The notes beneath the pieces are model-generated. The model had not been told where the DNA came from and ran no database searches. It saw nothing but the letters and a program-made list of their open reading frames with translations. Positions 1 to 11,401 of a stretch of DNA of 64,000 bases are shown here, in pieces (position 1 is the first letter of the stretch; the number at the start of each line of letters is the position of its first letter). This stretch comes from Lenzites betulinus (lineage: Eukaryota > Basidiomycota > Agaricomycetes > Polyporales > Polyporaceae): positions 558,001 through 622,000 of the forward strand of contig JABYQU010000010.1 of assembly GCA_022264855.1 (NCBI GenBank), given 5' to 3'. The position numbers and the translations under genes were made by a program.

Positions 1-144
1 AATTCCGTATACGAGGCTCCTCGCAGCTGGTAGAGCGCATCCAATTAGACCATCATGGCGCACCTGAGCGTAAGTCTATCAGCGTAGTTCAAGGAATGTC
101 TTTGTTGAACACCATCAACTTCACAGGACGTACCTCGGCCAAGC

Positions 145-867
145 ATGCAGCCCCTCACCATCTTCTGCGAGACATTCGCCACACTCACCGCGACCCCCGC
201 ACGACTTGCGATGGTTGCCCTCTTCGAAGCGTTTCTCTGCTCGTCATGGTTCACGGCAGGCGAAGGCGCCTCGCTCGCAGTCCTCGCGTTCCTCCTGGCC
301 ATGGCCCTCTACGCCTTTGAGAACTCCGACGAAGGAAGGACTGCGCTACAAGTTCTCACTGCCCAGGCAGAACAGACCAATGCCAAACTCGCGGCGACGA
401 CCAATCAAAGGGATCGGGCGGTACATCGTCTGCGCCAATGCGTCGTCGGGTTCCGCCAGCGGGACGCTATGATCCAGCAACTGCGCGATCACCGAACAGT
501 GGTGGATGCCGCATGTTGGAGGGTAGCCCACGTCGCTAAGCGGGAAGCCGCTGCCCACGGACACACCAAGGCTACACTCAAAGACTCGGCCAGACGGGAG
601 GCGAAAGCCATCATCAATTACGAGGCACTTTGCACTTCGATGAAACACGAGCTGGATGAGGCCAAGAGGATGCTGAAGAACAGAGACGAGGAACTTGCGA
701 ACGAGAAGAAACGCACGAAGGAGCATCAGGAGAGCAGCGAGAAGCACGAGTCATTCAAGATCGCATTCCTGAGCCATCAGATACTGCAAGGAACTGGAGC
801 CAGTCCCCCACCTATCCCAGTAAGCACGGTGGCCTGCCGCCAAACGCCTGTGGCTCCTGCGCAATAG
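145..867 (+). CDS. hypothetical coiled-coil protein with N-terminal membrane segment
   Basis: Single-exon ORF of 240 codons, ATG at 145. I do not recognise the family. Residues 1-60 are hydrophobic, with a likely membrane span or signal anchor around residues 42-58 (ASLAVLAFLLAMALYAF). From about residue 65 to 210 the protein is rich in Ala, Glu, Lys, Arg and Gln with heptad-like spacing and few prolines, as in a coiled coil, with a strongly charged stretch near residues 170-205. The last 25 residues are Pro/Thr-rich and look disordered. It reads towards ORC4 but shares no obvious function with it. The long uninterrupted frame and its composition argue for a real gene. An unseen 5' exon to the left of the window cannot be excluded. 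Confidence 0.5.
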   Translation: MQPLTIFCETFATLTATPARLAMVALFEAFLCSSWFTAGEGASLAVLAFLLAMALYAFENSDEGRTALQVLTAQAEQTNAKLAATTNQRDRAVHRLRQCVVGFRQRDAMIQQLRDHRTVVDAACWRVAHVAKREAAAHGHTKATLKDSARREAKAIINYEALCTSMKHELDEAKRMLKNRDEELANEKKRTKEHQESSEKHESFKIAFLSHQILQGTGASPPPIPVSTVACRQTPVAPAQ

Positions 868-1381
868 AATCCTGAGCCAGCAAGCATGCGATTTGGATCT
901 GTCGGACAACCTGCGATCCAAATTCGTTACGCACCCTCGCCACTTACGTTCCCCTGACTCTAGTCGTCTTACCATCGACATCCCTACCACACAGTGTCAG
1001 TCTCTACTTGGCCACCCTACCCCACATTGCCTGTTTCTAGTCCACTCGGCTTAGCCTATCCTAGATTGTAGTAGCCAGGAACCCTCTCGTGTAACCATCC
1101 TTGGCCAGATAGTCAGAGATGTCCTATATCATCCCAAGCGATGTGATTCTGAAAGGCCCGAGCAGAGTGAGTGACGGAGCGGTTGGAGGCAGGAGACAAC
1201 TGAACGGGCGCTTGTAGGGACGCGTCGCGTTACCCCAGTAACACCGCGTCTGTCACGATGTGACGTGTCGCGATTGTGGCTTAGCCGCGACGGCGCGCTT
1301 GCGGCTTGATTTCGTCCTTGTGCTCGAAGTCAGAGACCTCACGTACTCTCAGTCTTGCTTCCTACCCTCACCTTACACCCG
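868..1381. other. intergenic, ORC4 promoter region
   Basis: No gene is visible. The stretch holds the 3' flank of the coiled-coil gene and the 5' flank of ORC4. One ACGCGT hexamer, the core of an MCB (MluI cell-cycle box), lies at 1220-1225, about 160 bp upstream of the ORC4 start. A pyrimidine-rich run follows at 1350-1375. Confidence 0.5.
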
Positions 1382-4274
1382 ATGGCGCCGAAACGAAAGG
1401 CGGCCGCTGCGACAACAGAAAACGAGCCCCCGCAGATCCGTCGCAGAACGCGAGCTACGGTTGGTGCGGGCGACCTCGTAGAACCCACCGCTGAAGAACC
1501 CCCTGCGGCTAAGAAGGCGAAACGGTCGACGAAGGCGCAGAAGGCTCCTGCACAACCGATTAAAGATGCAGAAGCTTTAGTCAGTGCCCCATCTGTCACG
1601 AATACAGCTCCCCGAGCTGCCAGGGCTACCGCGCGGACACGGAAGACCGCAAGTAAGCCAGAGGTTACCGAGGAGACGGAGGCTGGTCCAAGTGTACCCA
1701 AGAGGAATACTAGATCCAACAAGGTGCGCGAAATATCAAGGAACGTTGGATCTCCGGATACGATGGTCTGTTGCAGGCACAGTCGGTGGAGGAGGAAGCC
1801 TCTACGCATATACAAGCAATACCCCAGAAGCGCGGCAGGTCTAAGAAGGTACGCAAGTGCTCTGGCCCGTGCTTCAGGTGTCACATAATAAGTTACGCAG
1901 CTACAAGAATCTGCAGTCGCCCCACCTGTAGAACCAGACACCCTCGCAGAAGCATCTGGCCGTCCGCGAACACGAGGAAATGTGCTCGTCCATGACGTTG
2001 GAGCTGACACTAAGCCCCAGGCGGCGCAAGCAGCCCTACCAAACTCGGTGTCTGCAACTTCCCCAAGGAAGGGAACAGGTAAACCAACGAAGGTGAGCCC
2101 TCACTGTTACATCGAACTGTTCCTGTATTTAACATATCTGCCACCTCTTACAAGGTTCCTACTCTTGCCCCTCTTCCAAGACCTGCCACGCCTCCGGCTC
2201 CGGACGAAGAAAGTTCCGATGATGAACTACTCATGACCCCGTCGAGGCGAAAGAATGCACGTCTAACAACGCCAATACAGACAGGCGGAAGTCGAGTCGG
2301 TACTCCCCGCATGGTTCTGCACTCGGTAGAGATATCGACTCCGAGGCGGTTGCTCAACACAGTGCGGCGTGATCTTGGCTCCCCTGGACCTAGGGTTCAC
2401 GTTCCTCCGCTGGGGACTCCACGTTTGCCTTCCGCATTCCCTTCCGCCAGTCCACAGAAGCGTGCAATACCAGCACCTCCGCTTTCTCCCTCGCGTCTCA
2501 AGACAGCTCGTGTGCCCTTTCCCGAGGCATCCGAACTAGAAGTCTCTGTACAGACAAAGTCACCAGCCAAGCAACCTCGAGAACAGAGGGAACATCTGAT
2601 AAAGGAGCTCCCACAGGTTCTCCCATCTCGTTTGCATCCCCTGCTCGAGCGTCAGAAACGCACAATCCTCCAAGCTCTGCAACATCCTCCAGAGATCGAC
2701 GAAATTGAAGTGTATGGCGAGGACTATCCGCCAACAAATACACTAGCATATGAGCAGCTTAGCGACCTCCTCACAGGGACGGTCACCCGCGGAGAAGGCA
2801 ACAGCTGCCTGCTCATCGGTCCTAGTGGAAGCGGCAAGACGCAAATGGTCGAACGAGCGATTGCGGCGCTCCCAGACAACCCTATTGTTGTCCGCCTGTC
2901 TGGCCACGCCCAACACAACGACCGTCTGGCCATTCGCGAAATTGCCTGGCAGCTCGCCCAGCAAACTGGGCACTCGTTCCTGCCCGCGAACGACGATGAC
3001 TCTGAAGACGAAGACGTGGACCCCGCATCAGGCGCGCCCGTGCCCCCTCCCGAAGGGGACGAGAACCCATTCGTCGACGGAACTCCGGCCGCCAACCCCG
3101 GAACAGGCCTAGCAGTGACGCTCCCCCCGCCCGCGCACCTCCTCGCGGTCATATCGATGATCCCGACGCTCCCGCGCCCGACAATCATCGTGCTGGACGG
3201 CTTCGACCTCTTCGCAGCACACGCGCGCCAGGCGCTGCTCTACTGCCTGCTCGACACCGCGCAGGCGTGTCGTGCGGGGCCCGCGACCGCTGCCGGTGTG
3301 CGCAGCGCGAGCGGGATGGCGGTCGTCGGCGTCACCCCGCGCGTGGACACGATCAACCTGCTGGAGAAGCGCGTGAAGAGCCGGTTTTCGGGGCGCATGA
3401 TCAGGACGGCGGGGCCGGCGCGCGTGGGGCACTGGGTCGCGCTCGTGAAGGCTGCTGTTGGGGCTTCTGTGTTCGCTGGGGATGAGGACGGGGATGAGGA
3501 ACGGGAGTGGAGGGAGATGTGGGATGTTGCTGTGGAGAGGTTGCTTAAGGACGACGCAGCGTTGGACGCGTTGGGTGAGACGTACGCGCTCGCGCGGGAT
3601 TATCAGCTGCTTCGGAGGATACTGGTGAGTGCGTCTCGCGGATGTGTGTGGATAGTGGAGCTAAGAAAAATTCGTGTAGACTTGTCTTGTGCTGGAGTTG
3701 ACGCCTTCGTCGCCATACCCCACAGCTGCGAAGCTGGAAAGGGCGATTGTACGGCAACGCTGCCCGCCACGCTTCCCCGCACTTCACAGTAGGTCTGATC
3801 AGGCGTGTATCGAGTCTTTTGTTGTGACTTTGATCGCATCTCCCCTTAGACCTTCCGTATCCTGCGGTGTGCCTACTCATCTCCTCAGTACACGCGCAAA
3901 CATCAGGCCACGATGTGTTCACATTCGAGATGCTGCACGAGACGTTCAAGAACCAGGTGCGCACGTCGCAGTCCGCGCCCGTGCAAGTCGAGGGCGGCGG
4001 CATCGGCATGGTGCGCTGCAGCCGCGAGGTGCTTTATGCGGTACGTATCTCTCACTGGCAAACACCGAGTACATGAGCCGAACATTGATTGAGTTTGTAG
4101 GCGTTCGAACGCCTGGCGGATCTGCGCATCTTCCTGCCTGCGGCTGCACCGGGCGCGACGGTGGGCCCAGAATTCGCGCTGTATCGGAGCGTGGTCGATC
4201 GGTTCACGGTGAAGAAGGCGGTAGAGACAATTGGGCAATTGAGCCTCAAAAAATGGTTCACGAAGGCGCAATGA
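1382..4274 (+). CDS. ORC4: origin recognition complex subunit 4 (ORC4)
   Basis: AAA+ subunit of the origin recognition complex, which binds replication origins and loads MCM helicase. Exon 1 opens at the ATG at 1382 (MAPKRK...); an in-frame upstream ATG at 1355 is less likely. The first 250 or so residues are basic and disordered, as in other fungal ORC4 N-termini. The AAA+ core is in the long exon from about 2155 to 3628: Walker A GPSGSGKT near 2821 and a Walker B-like hydrophobic run ending LDGFD near 3192. The C-terminal winged-helix part is split over short exons: one about 3680-3790 (QRCPPRFPALH), one ending near 4038 (HDVFTFEMLHETFKNQV) and a last exon from about 4102 ending KKWFTKAQ. 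Splices read cleanly, for example donor at 3628 after RRIL and acceptor TAG before 3852. An acidic insert sits between Walker A and B, about 2992-3090. Confidence 0.9.
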
Positions 4275-4707
4275 GGCTCAGGCTGTCGGGTTCTGGATAT
4301 CGATACCTACTATCACGGAGTTTATGGATTCGAGTTATTTCCTCGTGTTGTGTACCAGCTTTGTACTTGCATATGCAATCGCTTTCAATCTCGTCCAAAC
4401 CTGCGACTCCCACTCATTGATCGCGGGGAGATGATCAGCAAAAGAGGGCGAACACGCGCAGGGCACGCGTCGGGGGCACGCGTCGGGGGCAGGCGATACA
4501 CGCGTGTAGGGCGTGACCGACGCGTGACCGAGCGTGGCTTCCCACGGTCCCTTGGTGCCTCAAGGAGCGAGTCCGCTCTGCCTCCATCTCCATCTCCCTC
4601 ACCCTGCCCCCGCTGCTACCCGCTTGCTGCACATACCCTTTCTGCGTGACTTCACACCGAATACCGCTTACAGGAGCTCTTCACCTCTACGCGCAGGTCG
4701 AGAAACA
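4275..4707. other. intergenic with G1/S-type promoter motifs
   Basis: No gene visible. It holds the ORC4 3' flank and the promoter of the AT-hook gene, with the ACGCGT cluster annotated separately. Confidence 0.5.
4465..4525. promoter_or_regulatory. cluster of four ACGCGT (MCB) boxes
   Basis: The palindrome ACGCGT occurs at 4465-4470, 4478-4483, 4500-4505 and 4520-4525, four times in 61 bp and 183-243 bp upstream of the next ATG (4708). ACGCGT is the binding core of MBF (Mbp1/Swi6-type factors), which drives G1/S transcription in fungi. The first two copies lie in a short imperfect repeat (GGGCACGCGTCGG). That the cluster works as a cell-cycle promoter is an inference from motif density and position. 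Confidence 0.55.
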
Positions 4708-6286
4708 ATGAAAGTCTTCGGTTTCTTCGGGCGAAAGCCACAGCAGCCCCCGGAAACGGTCCCTCTCCCGCCCTCCCCCTCTGCATCCGCTGCGAACCTA
4801 TCTCCCTCCGCAAAGGTACAGAAGAATGTCCAGCTCCGCACGCCGTCTCCCTCTGTCGACTCAGCCATTGCTGCGGCCCCGCAGACGACCCACTCGACCT
4901 CTCCTGCCGCACAACTCGCCCGCTTATCCGTCGACGACTCCACCCGCCAGTCCTCGCCCACCCGCCGCGGCTCAGTCACCACGTTAACAGCAATCGCGCC
5001 GAACCCCGTCTTCGTGCCTCCCGAACCGACGATCCCCTCACTCACCGCGCACATCACCTCCATCCCGCCCAAGATCCTGCACGCGTACGTGCTCGCGCGC
5101 ATCCCCGGCCAGGCAGAGGAGACGCTGCCCGTGCTCGCCGCGTTCTTCGCTGAGCTCGCCCCGCCGCCTAAGCTGCATTGCGTGCGCTGCCACAAGGACT
5201 TTGTCGAGGTCGAGAACGACGACCGCAGCTGCCTCGTCCCGCACGACGACGAGAGCGCAGAGGTCGAGCGTGTCGGGGCGGCGAAGCGCCAGGGCCGCGT
5301 TCCCGGCGTTGTCGGTACGACGTTCGAGACCCTGTGGGGATGCTGCGGGAAGATCGTGGAGGGCGATGGCGACCAGGGCCCGCCGGACGGGTGGTGCTAC
5401 GAGGGCAAGCATACGGTGCGTCCTTCTCCTGTATATTACTGCAAGCGGTGGGTAATTGAGCGTTCTGTGCGTACACCAGACGGATATCAAGCGCGCGCGA
5501 TTCCGCTCGGACTCGACGCCGCAGAACGACAAGCTTGTCTCGTGCCTGCGTCTGAACTGCCATGGAATTCGCTCCCAGCTCCCGCGGGGCGCGCGTGTGA
5601 CGCGCAAGCGGCCGCGCAGCACGAATTACAAGGAGGCGAGCACCGATGAAGACGGAAGCGAGGGTGGTTCGGACAGCGGCATGGACGAGATTGTCGGGAA
5701 GACGCCCGCAAGCGCGAAGAAGGCGCGCGGGCCCGGGAAGGGCAAGGCGAAGGCTACCGCGGACGAGGCGGAACAGATGGCGATCGACGAGGACCATGCG
5801 GTGGAAAGCGCGAGCGTTGCGGGCAGCGCTGGCGGACGTCCCCGTGGGCGGCCTCCAAAGTCCAAGGCGCAAGCGGCGGCAGCGGTGGCGGCAGGTCCGT
5901 CAAGTGTCGCGAAGCGCCGCATTAAGAAGACGGAGTCGAAGGTCGTTCCCGGCACGGATGGCGAGGACGATGACGCGGGCTCCGTGAAATCGACGCCGAC
6001 GCATCCTCCTCCAAAGCGGCGCGGGCGGCCGCCGAAGAGCAAGGCGGTCATATCGGACTCAGACCGCGAGATGGAAGTCGACGAGGCGCCTGCTCCGTCT
6101 GCGACGCCTGCGCGCGCGAAGCCCAAGACGCGCTCGCTGAGTCGTACGCGTCCAGGAGATGCTAGCGATGCCAGCGTCAGCGCGAAGCCACAGTCGCGCG
6201 CGAAGAAGGCTAAGGAGGTGAACACGCGCGATAAACACGCCGTGGGAGAGGAGAAGCCGAAGAAACGCAGGAAGGTCGATACCTGA
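4708..6286 (+). CDS. AT-hook nuclear protein with cysteine-rich N-terminal domain
   Basis: Two exons: 4708-5415 and 5480 to the TGA at 6284-6286, with a 64-nt intron joining in phase (GKHT to DIKR). The start is the ATG at 4708 (MKVFGFFGRKP), just after a pyrimidine-rich leader. Residues about 1-110 are Pro/Ser-rich. Residues about 115-290 form a folded part with paired cysteines and histidines (CVRCHKDF, CLVPHD, WGCCGK, GWCYEGKH, then CLRLNCHG), suggesting a metal-binding fold I cannot name. The C-terminal half is Lys/Ala/Gly-rich and has at least two AT-hook cores (GRPRGRPPK near 5830, KRRGRPPKSK near 6018), which bind the AT minor groove, plus a basic tail KPKKRRKVDT resembling an SV40-type nuclear localisation signal. 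A chromatin-associated role is likely; the exact function is unknown. Confidence 0.75.
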
Positions 6287-6809
6287 AACGCGCATCTATA
6301 GGTCCGGATGGTGAGTCCCTTGCCTATGTTTAGCAAAGCTTCCTGACCAGCCCTAACTGGCCATTTTATAGAGATACCATACATTCTGTTCACCCACTCA
6401 CAGCGCTACCCTTATCCGTATTTTCTATATCTTCTTGCAGGGTCAAATGATAACATGTTATATGTATATCATCGTGGTCGACTGCTGCAACCATAACAAT
6501 GTCCGTGTTGGCCGTCATATTCAAGACCTCGTATCGGCGGACAACTGACCATGAGAACGGCGCGTTACTGATGATGAGCGACGATCGCCAAACCCCCTTC
6601 GACTCTCTATCTTTAGCAAAGGACGCCACTCGATCTTAACGGCCTCAGAGAGGCGAAGCCTTAGTGGTACAGAACGCAATCAGCGGAAGCTCTATCTATG
6701 GTGAACTCTCGTTGGTACAACGAGCTGTGAGTGAGTATAAGACTTGGCTATTCCACCTTACGCCCCGGCCTTCACCCGTCACCCCTCGACTCGCACAGCG
6801 TCTGGCAAG
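6287..6809. other. intergenic, nothing recognised
   Basis: Lower GC than its surroundings. It holds the 3' flank of the AT-hook gene and the 5' flank of the DUF6533 gene. Frames are broken by frequent stops, and I see no RNA gene or repeat. Confidence 0.4.
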
Positions 6810-8669
6810 ATGTCATCTTCAGCTAGTATCCCCCCGGCGGCCTTGATTCAATTCTACCAGGACGCGTATGTTGCCGACGCTCTGATTATGCCACATAGAC
6901 GAGGGCCATAGCTGACCGTACACTCACGTATAGGCGGTCGGGCAATAACTGCGGGATGGCCGTCACTGGTAAGGTGCTCCCCTCATATCCTCACATACTG
7001 AGGGTCTAACAGCTTGTGCGTGAATTTGACAGCCATGTTCCTATACGACTACATCCTTTGCCTTGGCAGGGAGTATCAATACATCTGGCAGTCGAGGAAG
7101 TCTAAGGCCTCGTGGATCCTGTACCTGTTTATCAGATACACGTTCTTGTTCGTAATTGTCGTATCGCTTCCTGGGATTCAACCAGTATCGGACACGGTAA
7201 TTATGCATATGTAGCCTGTATACATGTCGAAACTGAAGCAGTCGCTTTGCATCTAGAGGTGAATATTCTCTATCAGCCCCCCACTACCTTCAACCTGGAT
7301 ATCACTTAATATTAACACGATCGACGCCGCAAAGTTGCGCAGGGCTGGCCTGGAGCATCATTGTCTCGACAACTCTTTCTTTCCTTGGCCCTGCTGGTCA
7401 GTATTCATCGTATACTCTAGCTGGCCCACAAGTCAGAGAGATGACTACTGACTAAATGCGAAAGCTGTCACTACACTTCGAACATATGTTCTTTCAGGCC
7501 AAAACAAGCTGTTGGGCGCAGTGACATTGATACTCAGCTTCGCCCCGTTTATCGTGAATGCAGTAAGCGTCTGCTGTCATGCGAGCATCCTTCCAGAACA
7601 TAGCTCATATGCATTCGCATAGACGACAGCATACCAAGTCCGGCCTATCAATCTTCCTGCCCCCCAAAACTGTGTTCAAGCAGAAACGACCAGTGCCGCC
7701 GTGAGCTTAGGGTGAGTGTCTGCTCTATCATGCGTGCGTGGGCATTTTCCGATGAAGTCAAACTCATCAATGTGCAGATGTGAGTTAGATGAGCGTGGCT
7801 GCATCGTTAAACGTACAACTGAGCCGTGCTAAACAGTGGTGGTCTGCTCACGATCCTGCGCGATACTGGCCGACTTGATAGCAATTGTCGTGACTTGGCG
7901 GGCGACGAGAACTTCCCGCAGGGTTCTGAAAAACAACTTCCAACAATCATCGCTGGAACACGTCATGTGGACGAACGGTAAGCTCACATCTCTCTCACTA
8001 TGCGGGTACTGCCGGCATTAATAAATTCTTCTGCCGGTCCATTAATATTGTACAGGGAATATCTATTTCTTGTAAGTTTCGAGCGCGCATTTACGACTGC
8101 TGCAGTTGTGATTGATATTTGGGCCGCACAAAGCACGCTGCTGTCCATAAACGTACTGGACCTCATTCTGGTTGCACTCTCAGTGCGTTCAGTTCCGTAC
8201 ATGCTTCGTTCGTCCTGACTCCAATCGCCCCCCCTGTTGCACAGATCACGGCCGACAACAGCGACGAGAGCTATGTCATCGTCTTCCTCGATCCGTACGT
8301 CCTCTGCGTCTAACAAATACGTTCTTGGTGGCTGACGCACGATGGCTGGTAACCGTACGGACACCGCGCAGAATCAACGCGATCCTGAACTGCCACTTCC
8401 TCCTCGACCTCTACGAAGCGAACGCGCAGATCGAGCGCGGCGGCCCGTCGCTCACACACTCCAACCCCACCCTCAGCCTCCACTTCACGGGATCCCCCCA
8501 GGATAGCGCGGATGCGCCCGAGCACTCGACCTTCCTCAGCTCCTTCGCTGGCCCGGTCTATACCTTCCGTGACGCCAACACGGACCCCGACCTCGCCGAT
8601 AGCGAGCACGAAGCGGTGTCGGGCGTGTCGGCGCAGATAGCGACGGAAGACACGGGCAAGGAGGCGTGA
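6810..8669 (+). CDS. DUF6533 domain multispanning membrane protein
   Basis: A family of basidiomycete membrane proteins of unknown function, usually about 300-350 residues with several transmembrane helices. The start at 6810 reads MSSSASIPPAALIQFYQDA. A donor follows at about 6864 and a small exon ends GMAVT. The DUF6533 signature comes next in the exon from about 7032: AMFLYDYILCLGREYQYIW, then a hydrophobic run near 7125-7190. The middle is broken into many very short exons between 7200 and 8300, several encoding hydrophobic helices, so exact junctions are uncertain. The last exon, about 8372-8669, is a soluble acidic tail ending SAQIATEDTGKEA. It lies alone between unrelated genes. The family call rests on the N-terminal motif; the function is not known. 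Confidence 0.75.
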
Positions 8670-9154
8670 CGCGTCTTCGCCGACTCGATATTGTTACGCA
8701 GGATGTTCCGAGTCCATAGCAGCGCCATGACCGTATCATTGTACCAGTACCGTAGGTCGCCAGTCTCGTTCGATCGCGAGCCCACCCGTGCGCGCCGAGT
8801 ATACTTTCGCGCCGTGTCCGTTTGTCTATGTACTACTACGCCGCCGCCCGCCCGTGTATGTACCCGATACATTCTTCTTGTTGTCGAGATACAGTACGTA
8901 TGCACAGCCCCAGCGGCCTACATCGTGCACCATTAAACAGACCATCGCTGAGAAACTAACACACGGCAGCCACCAGCGAATAGTTCCTTCCGTGGTGTTC
9001 TGATTCAAGCAAAGCGATCCGCAAACGATGATCTACTGTACATGTGGTGATTAATCGCGATATATGACTTCCATCTTCCAGATTCATATGCAAGAGCAAG
9101 CTTCCAAGCAACATCAGTATCCTACTGTACACACTCACCTTCGCCGCCCGAAGC
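8670..9154. other. intergenic between convergent genes
   Basis: 3' flanks of the DUF6533 gene (plus) and the Arb1-like gene (minus). No gene, repeat or RNA recognised. Confidence 0.4.
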
Positions 9155-11401
9155 TCAAGCATCCTCCCCAAAGACCTCCTCAGTGGTCGGCAGCGGCACC
9201 ATCTCCATGTGGAAGCTCGGGAGCACCGCGAGCACCTGCTCCATGTACCAAAAGCGCGTCGGCGCGGCGGGCTCCCCAGGCCCGCCCAAGCGCGTCTTCC
9301 GCTGCCCATACGCAAAGATGAGCGGCGCCTCCTCGACCTCCATCGGCACCGCCGGGTCCGCGCGCGCGAGCTGCACCCACGTCGCTTCCAGGCCCGTCCC
9401 CAGCAGCAACTTCTCCGCCACCGCAGGCTCGACGAGCAGCGTGATCTCGTCGCTGAACGGGTCGTGAACCGGGGTGTTCGCGTCCGCGGGCGCAGGTACG
9501 GGCGGGCCGCCCTGCTCGCGCACGGCAGACCCGCGCGAGTCCGCGAGGATGAGCGGCTTGGTGACGTCCGCCTTGTCGTACGCGTCCCACTCGCCCCACG
9601 GCGCGAGCACAACCTGCGCAAGGCGTGCCGCGAGGTCGAGCTCAACGTTCTCGGGGTCCGGCTCGGCCGCGCGCCCCCGCACCGTGCTCTTCTTCTGCAC
9701 GGACGGCGGGATGATGGCCTTGACACGGCGCGTCGAACGCTCGATGATGCCCGTGGTGTGGGTGAGCGGGAAGGCGGTCGCGCCGAGGTACGCGTGCAGC
9801 GCGTTCATCTTCGGTGTCGTGACCCAGATGGACGGATCTTCGGGCGCGCCCCAGTCCGCGCTCACGTCGCCCCACGCCGGCGTGCTCGTGCTGTTGTCAG
9901 CGGGGATCCATCCGCCCGCGTCAGCCGCGGGGACGCCGCTGGGGGTCGCCTTCGCGGCGTCCTGCTCCATCTCGCGGACGGCCTCCGGCGTGACGATCTC
10001 GATGTTGTCCGTGCCGGCGGCTTGCTGCAGGATGGCCGTCTCTTCAGTTTTGTCTGTCTTCTGTCGCTTCGCGTCGCGCTCGTCCTCGTCCCCGCTCGCC
10101 GCGTCCCCTTGCGTGCGCCACACGCCGTTGTTCGTCATCGTGCCGAAGATCATCTCGCACCCGCGGCTGAAGTCGTCCGGGATCGCGCGGCTGATGACGA
10201 ACGACTGCGGGAGCTCCTTCTTCGCCTGCTCGGTCACCGCGAGCGCCTTGCGCAGGTCCTTGTCGGACTCGGGGAACACGCGGTTGCGGATGAGGAAGTT
10301 GAGGAAGAACGCGAGTAGGATCGGGCCGTCCCTGCACATCTTCTCGGAGCTGTAAGTCCACATTAGCATGCCGGCGCGCGCGTGTGTTGTCGGAGGTGTA
10401 CATACAACGACATGCCCCTGTCGCGGTAGTACCCCGTCAGGAAGATCTTGACCGCCGCCTCGGGGTCGTTCAGGAATCGATCCATCTTCGTGTCGCGCAG
10501 TTCGCGGTAGTAGTCACGGCGCTGCTGGCGCTGTTCCTCCGTCACGCCAGGCTTTGGCTCGGGAGGCGGGATACGCTGCCCTGAGGCGTCCTCGCCCTCG
10601 GCAACGACGACATTCGTCTCCTTCGGTGGGCGGACGTTCGCCATCTCATCCTCGTCGTCGTCGTCGTCTGCCTCAGCGGCCGCCTCGCCCGTTGCGGCGA
10701 GCGCCTCGCGGAATGCTGCATTCTTCTTGCGGGACGCAGGGTGCTGCATCCCGGTGATGAGCCCGATGTAGAGACGCCACTGGGTGTGTATTAGTGGGAC
10801 ATCGGACTGAGTGGCGCAGAGTGGCGTACGCGGTCCCAGAGGTGATTAACCTCCTGATTCTGAGCAAGAGACCGGCCGTCCTTGAAGTCGTATGCAGCTT
10901 GGTGCAAGCGGTCGATGCGCGAGACAGACCTGTTACCCGCCACCGTCAGCACCCCGCCCACGGACAGAGCCTAGGAGCACGGAGGACGCACGGATCGATC
11001 ACGCCCGCTGTGCGCCGCAGCTTCTCGCCGTCCTCCCAGTCTTCAAACCACAGCACGCGGCGCGGCGCACCGCTCGCGTCGACGCGCACAGGCTTCTTGC
11101 GCTTGCGGCGCTCCATCGCGGTCAAGTCGTGGTGCACGCGCAGGCCGACGGTCGGGATGCCCAGCGCGTCGCGCTCCTCCTCACCCTCGACCGCCTGGAC
11201 GATGCCCGCGGGTTTGAATGCGCTGAACGGGATGAGGGACACGCCCGCGGGGGGTGCGGGGAACGGCGGGAACGTCAGCCAGGTGTTCGGGTCGGGTGGC
11301 GGCGGGGCGCTCGGAGGGGCGGGGGTCGAGCCAGGGGGGCGGGTGGTGACGATGAAGGTCTTGCCCGGGGGCGCGGGGAGCTCGATGTCGGTGGTCGCCA
11401 T
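9155..11401 (-). CDS. Arb1-like Argonaute siRNA chaperone subunit
   Basis: Minus-strand gene with ATG at 11401-11399 and at least four exons; the last long exon ends FGEDA at 9155. The N-terminus is Pro-rich, followed by a basic segment AMERRKRKKPVRV and RVLWFEDWEDGE. The middle exon has an acidic run (EADDDDDEDE), then KIFLTGYYRDRG, and across an intron AFFLNFLIRNRVFPESDKDL and KKELPQSFVISRAIPDDFSR. The order of these segments, a helical block, a xFPExxxD step, then AxKELP and a PxDFxxxCxxxFG motif, matches my recollection of the Arb1 family (Argonaute siRNA chaperone complex, which holds duplex siRNA for Ago1 in fission yeast heterochromatin silencing). The C-terminal third is an extra region with acidic linkers. 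The family call is recognition by motif, not by search. Confidence 0.6.

Noticed and set aside
18..60. tRNA D-arm-like word (AGCTGGTAGAGCGC) near the left edge
   Set aside because: No paired D stem, no TTCGA T-loop at the right distance and no matching acceptor stem.
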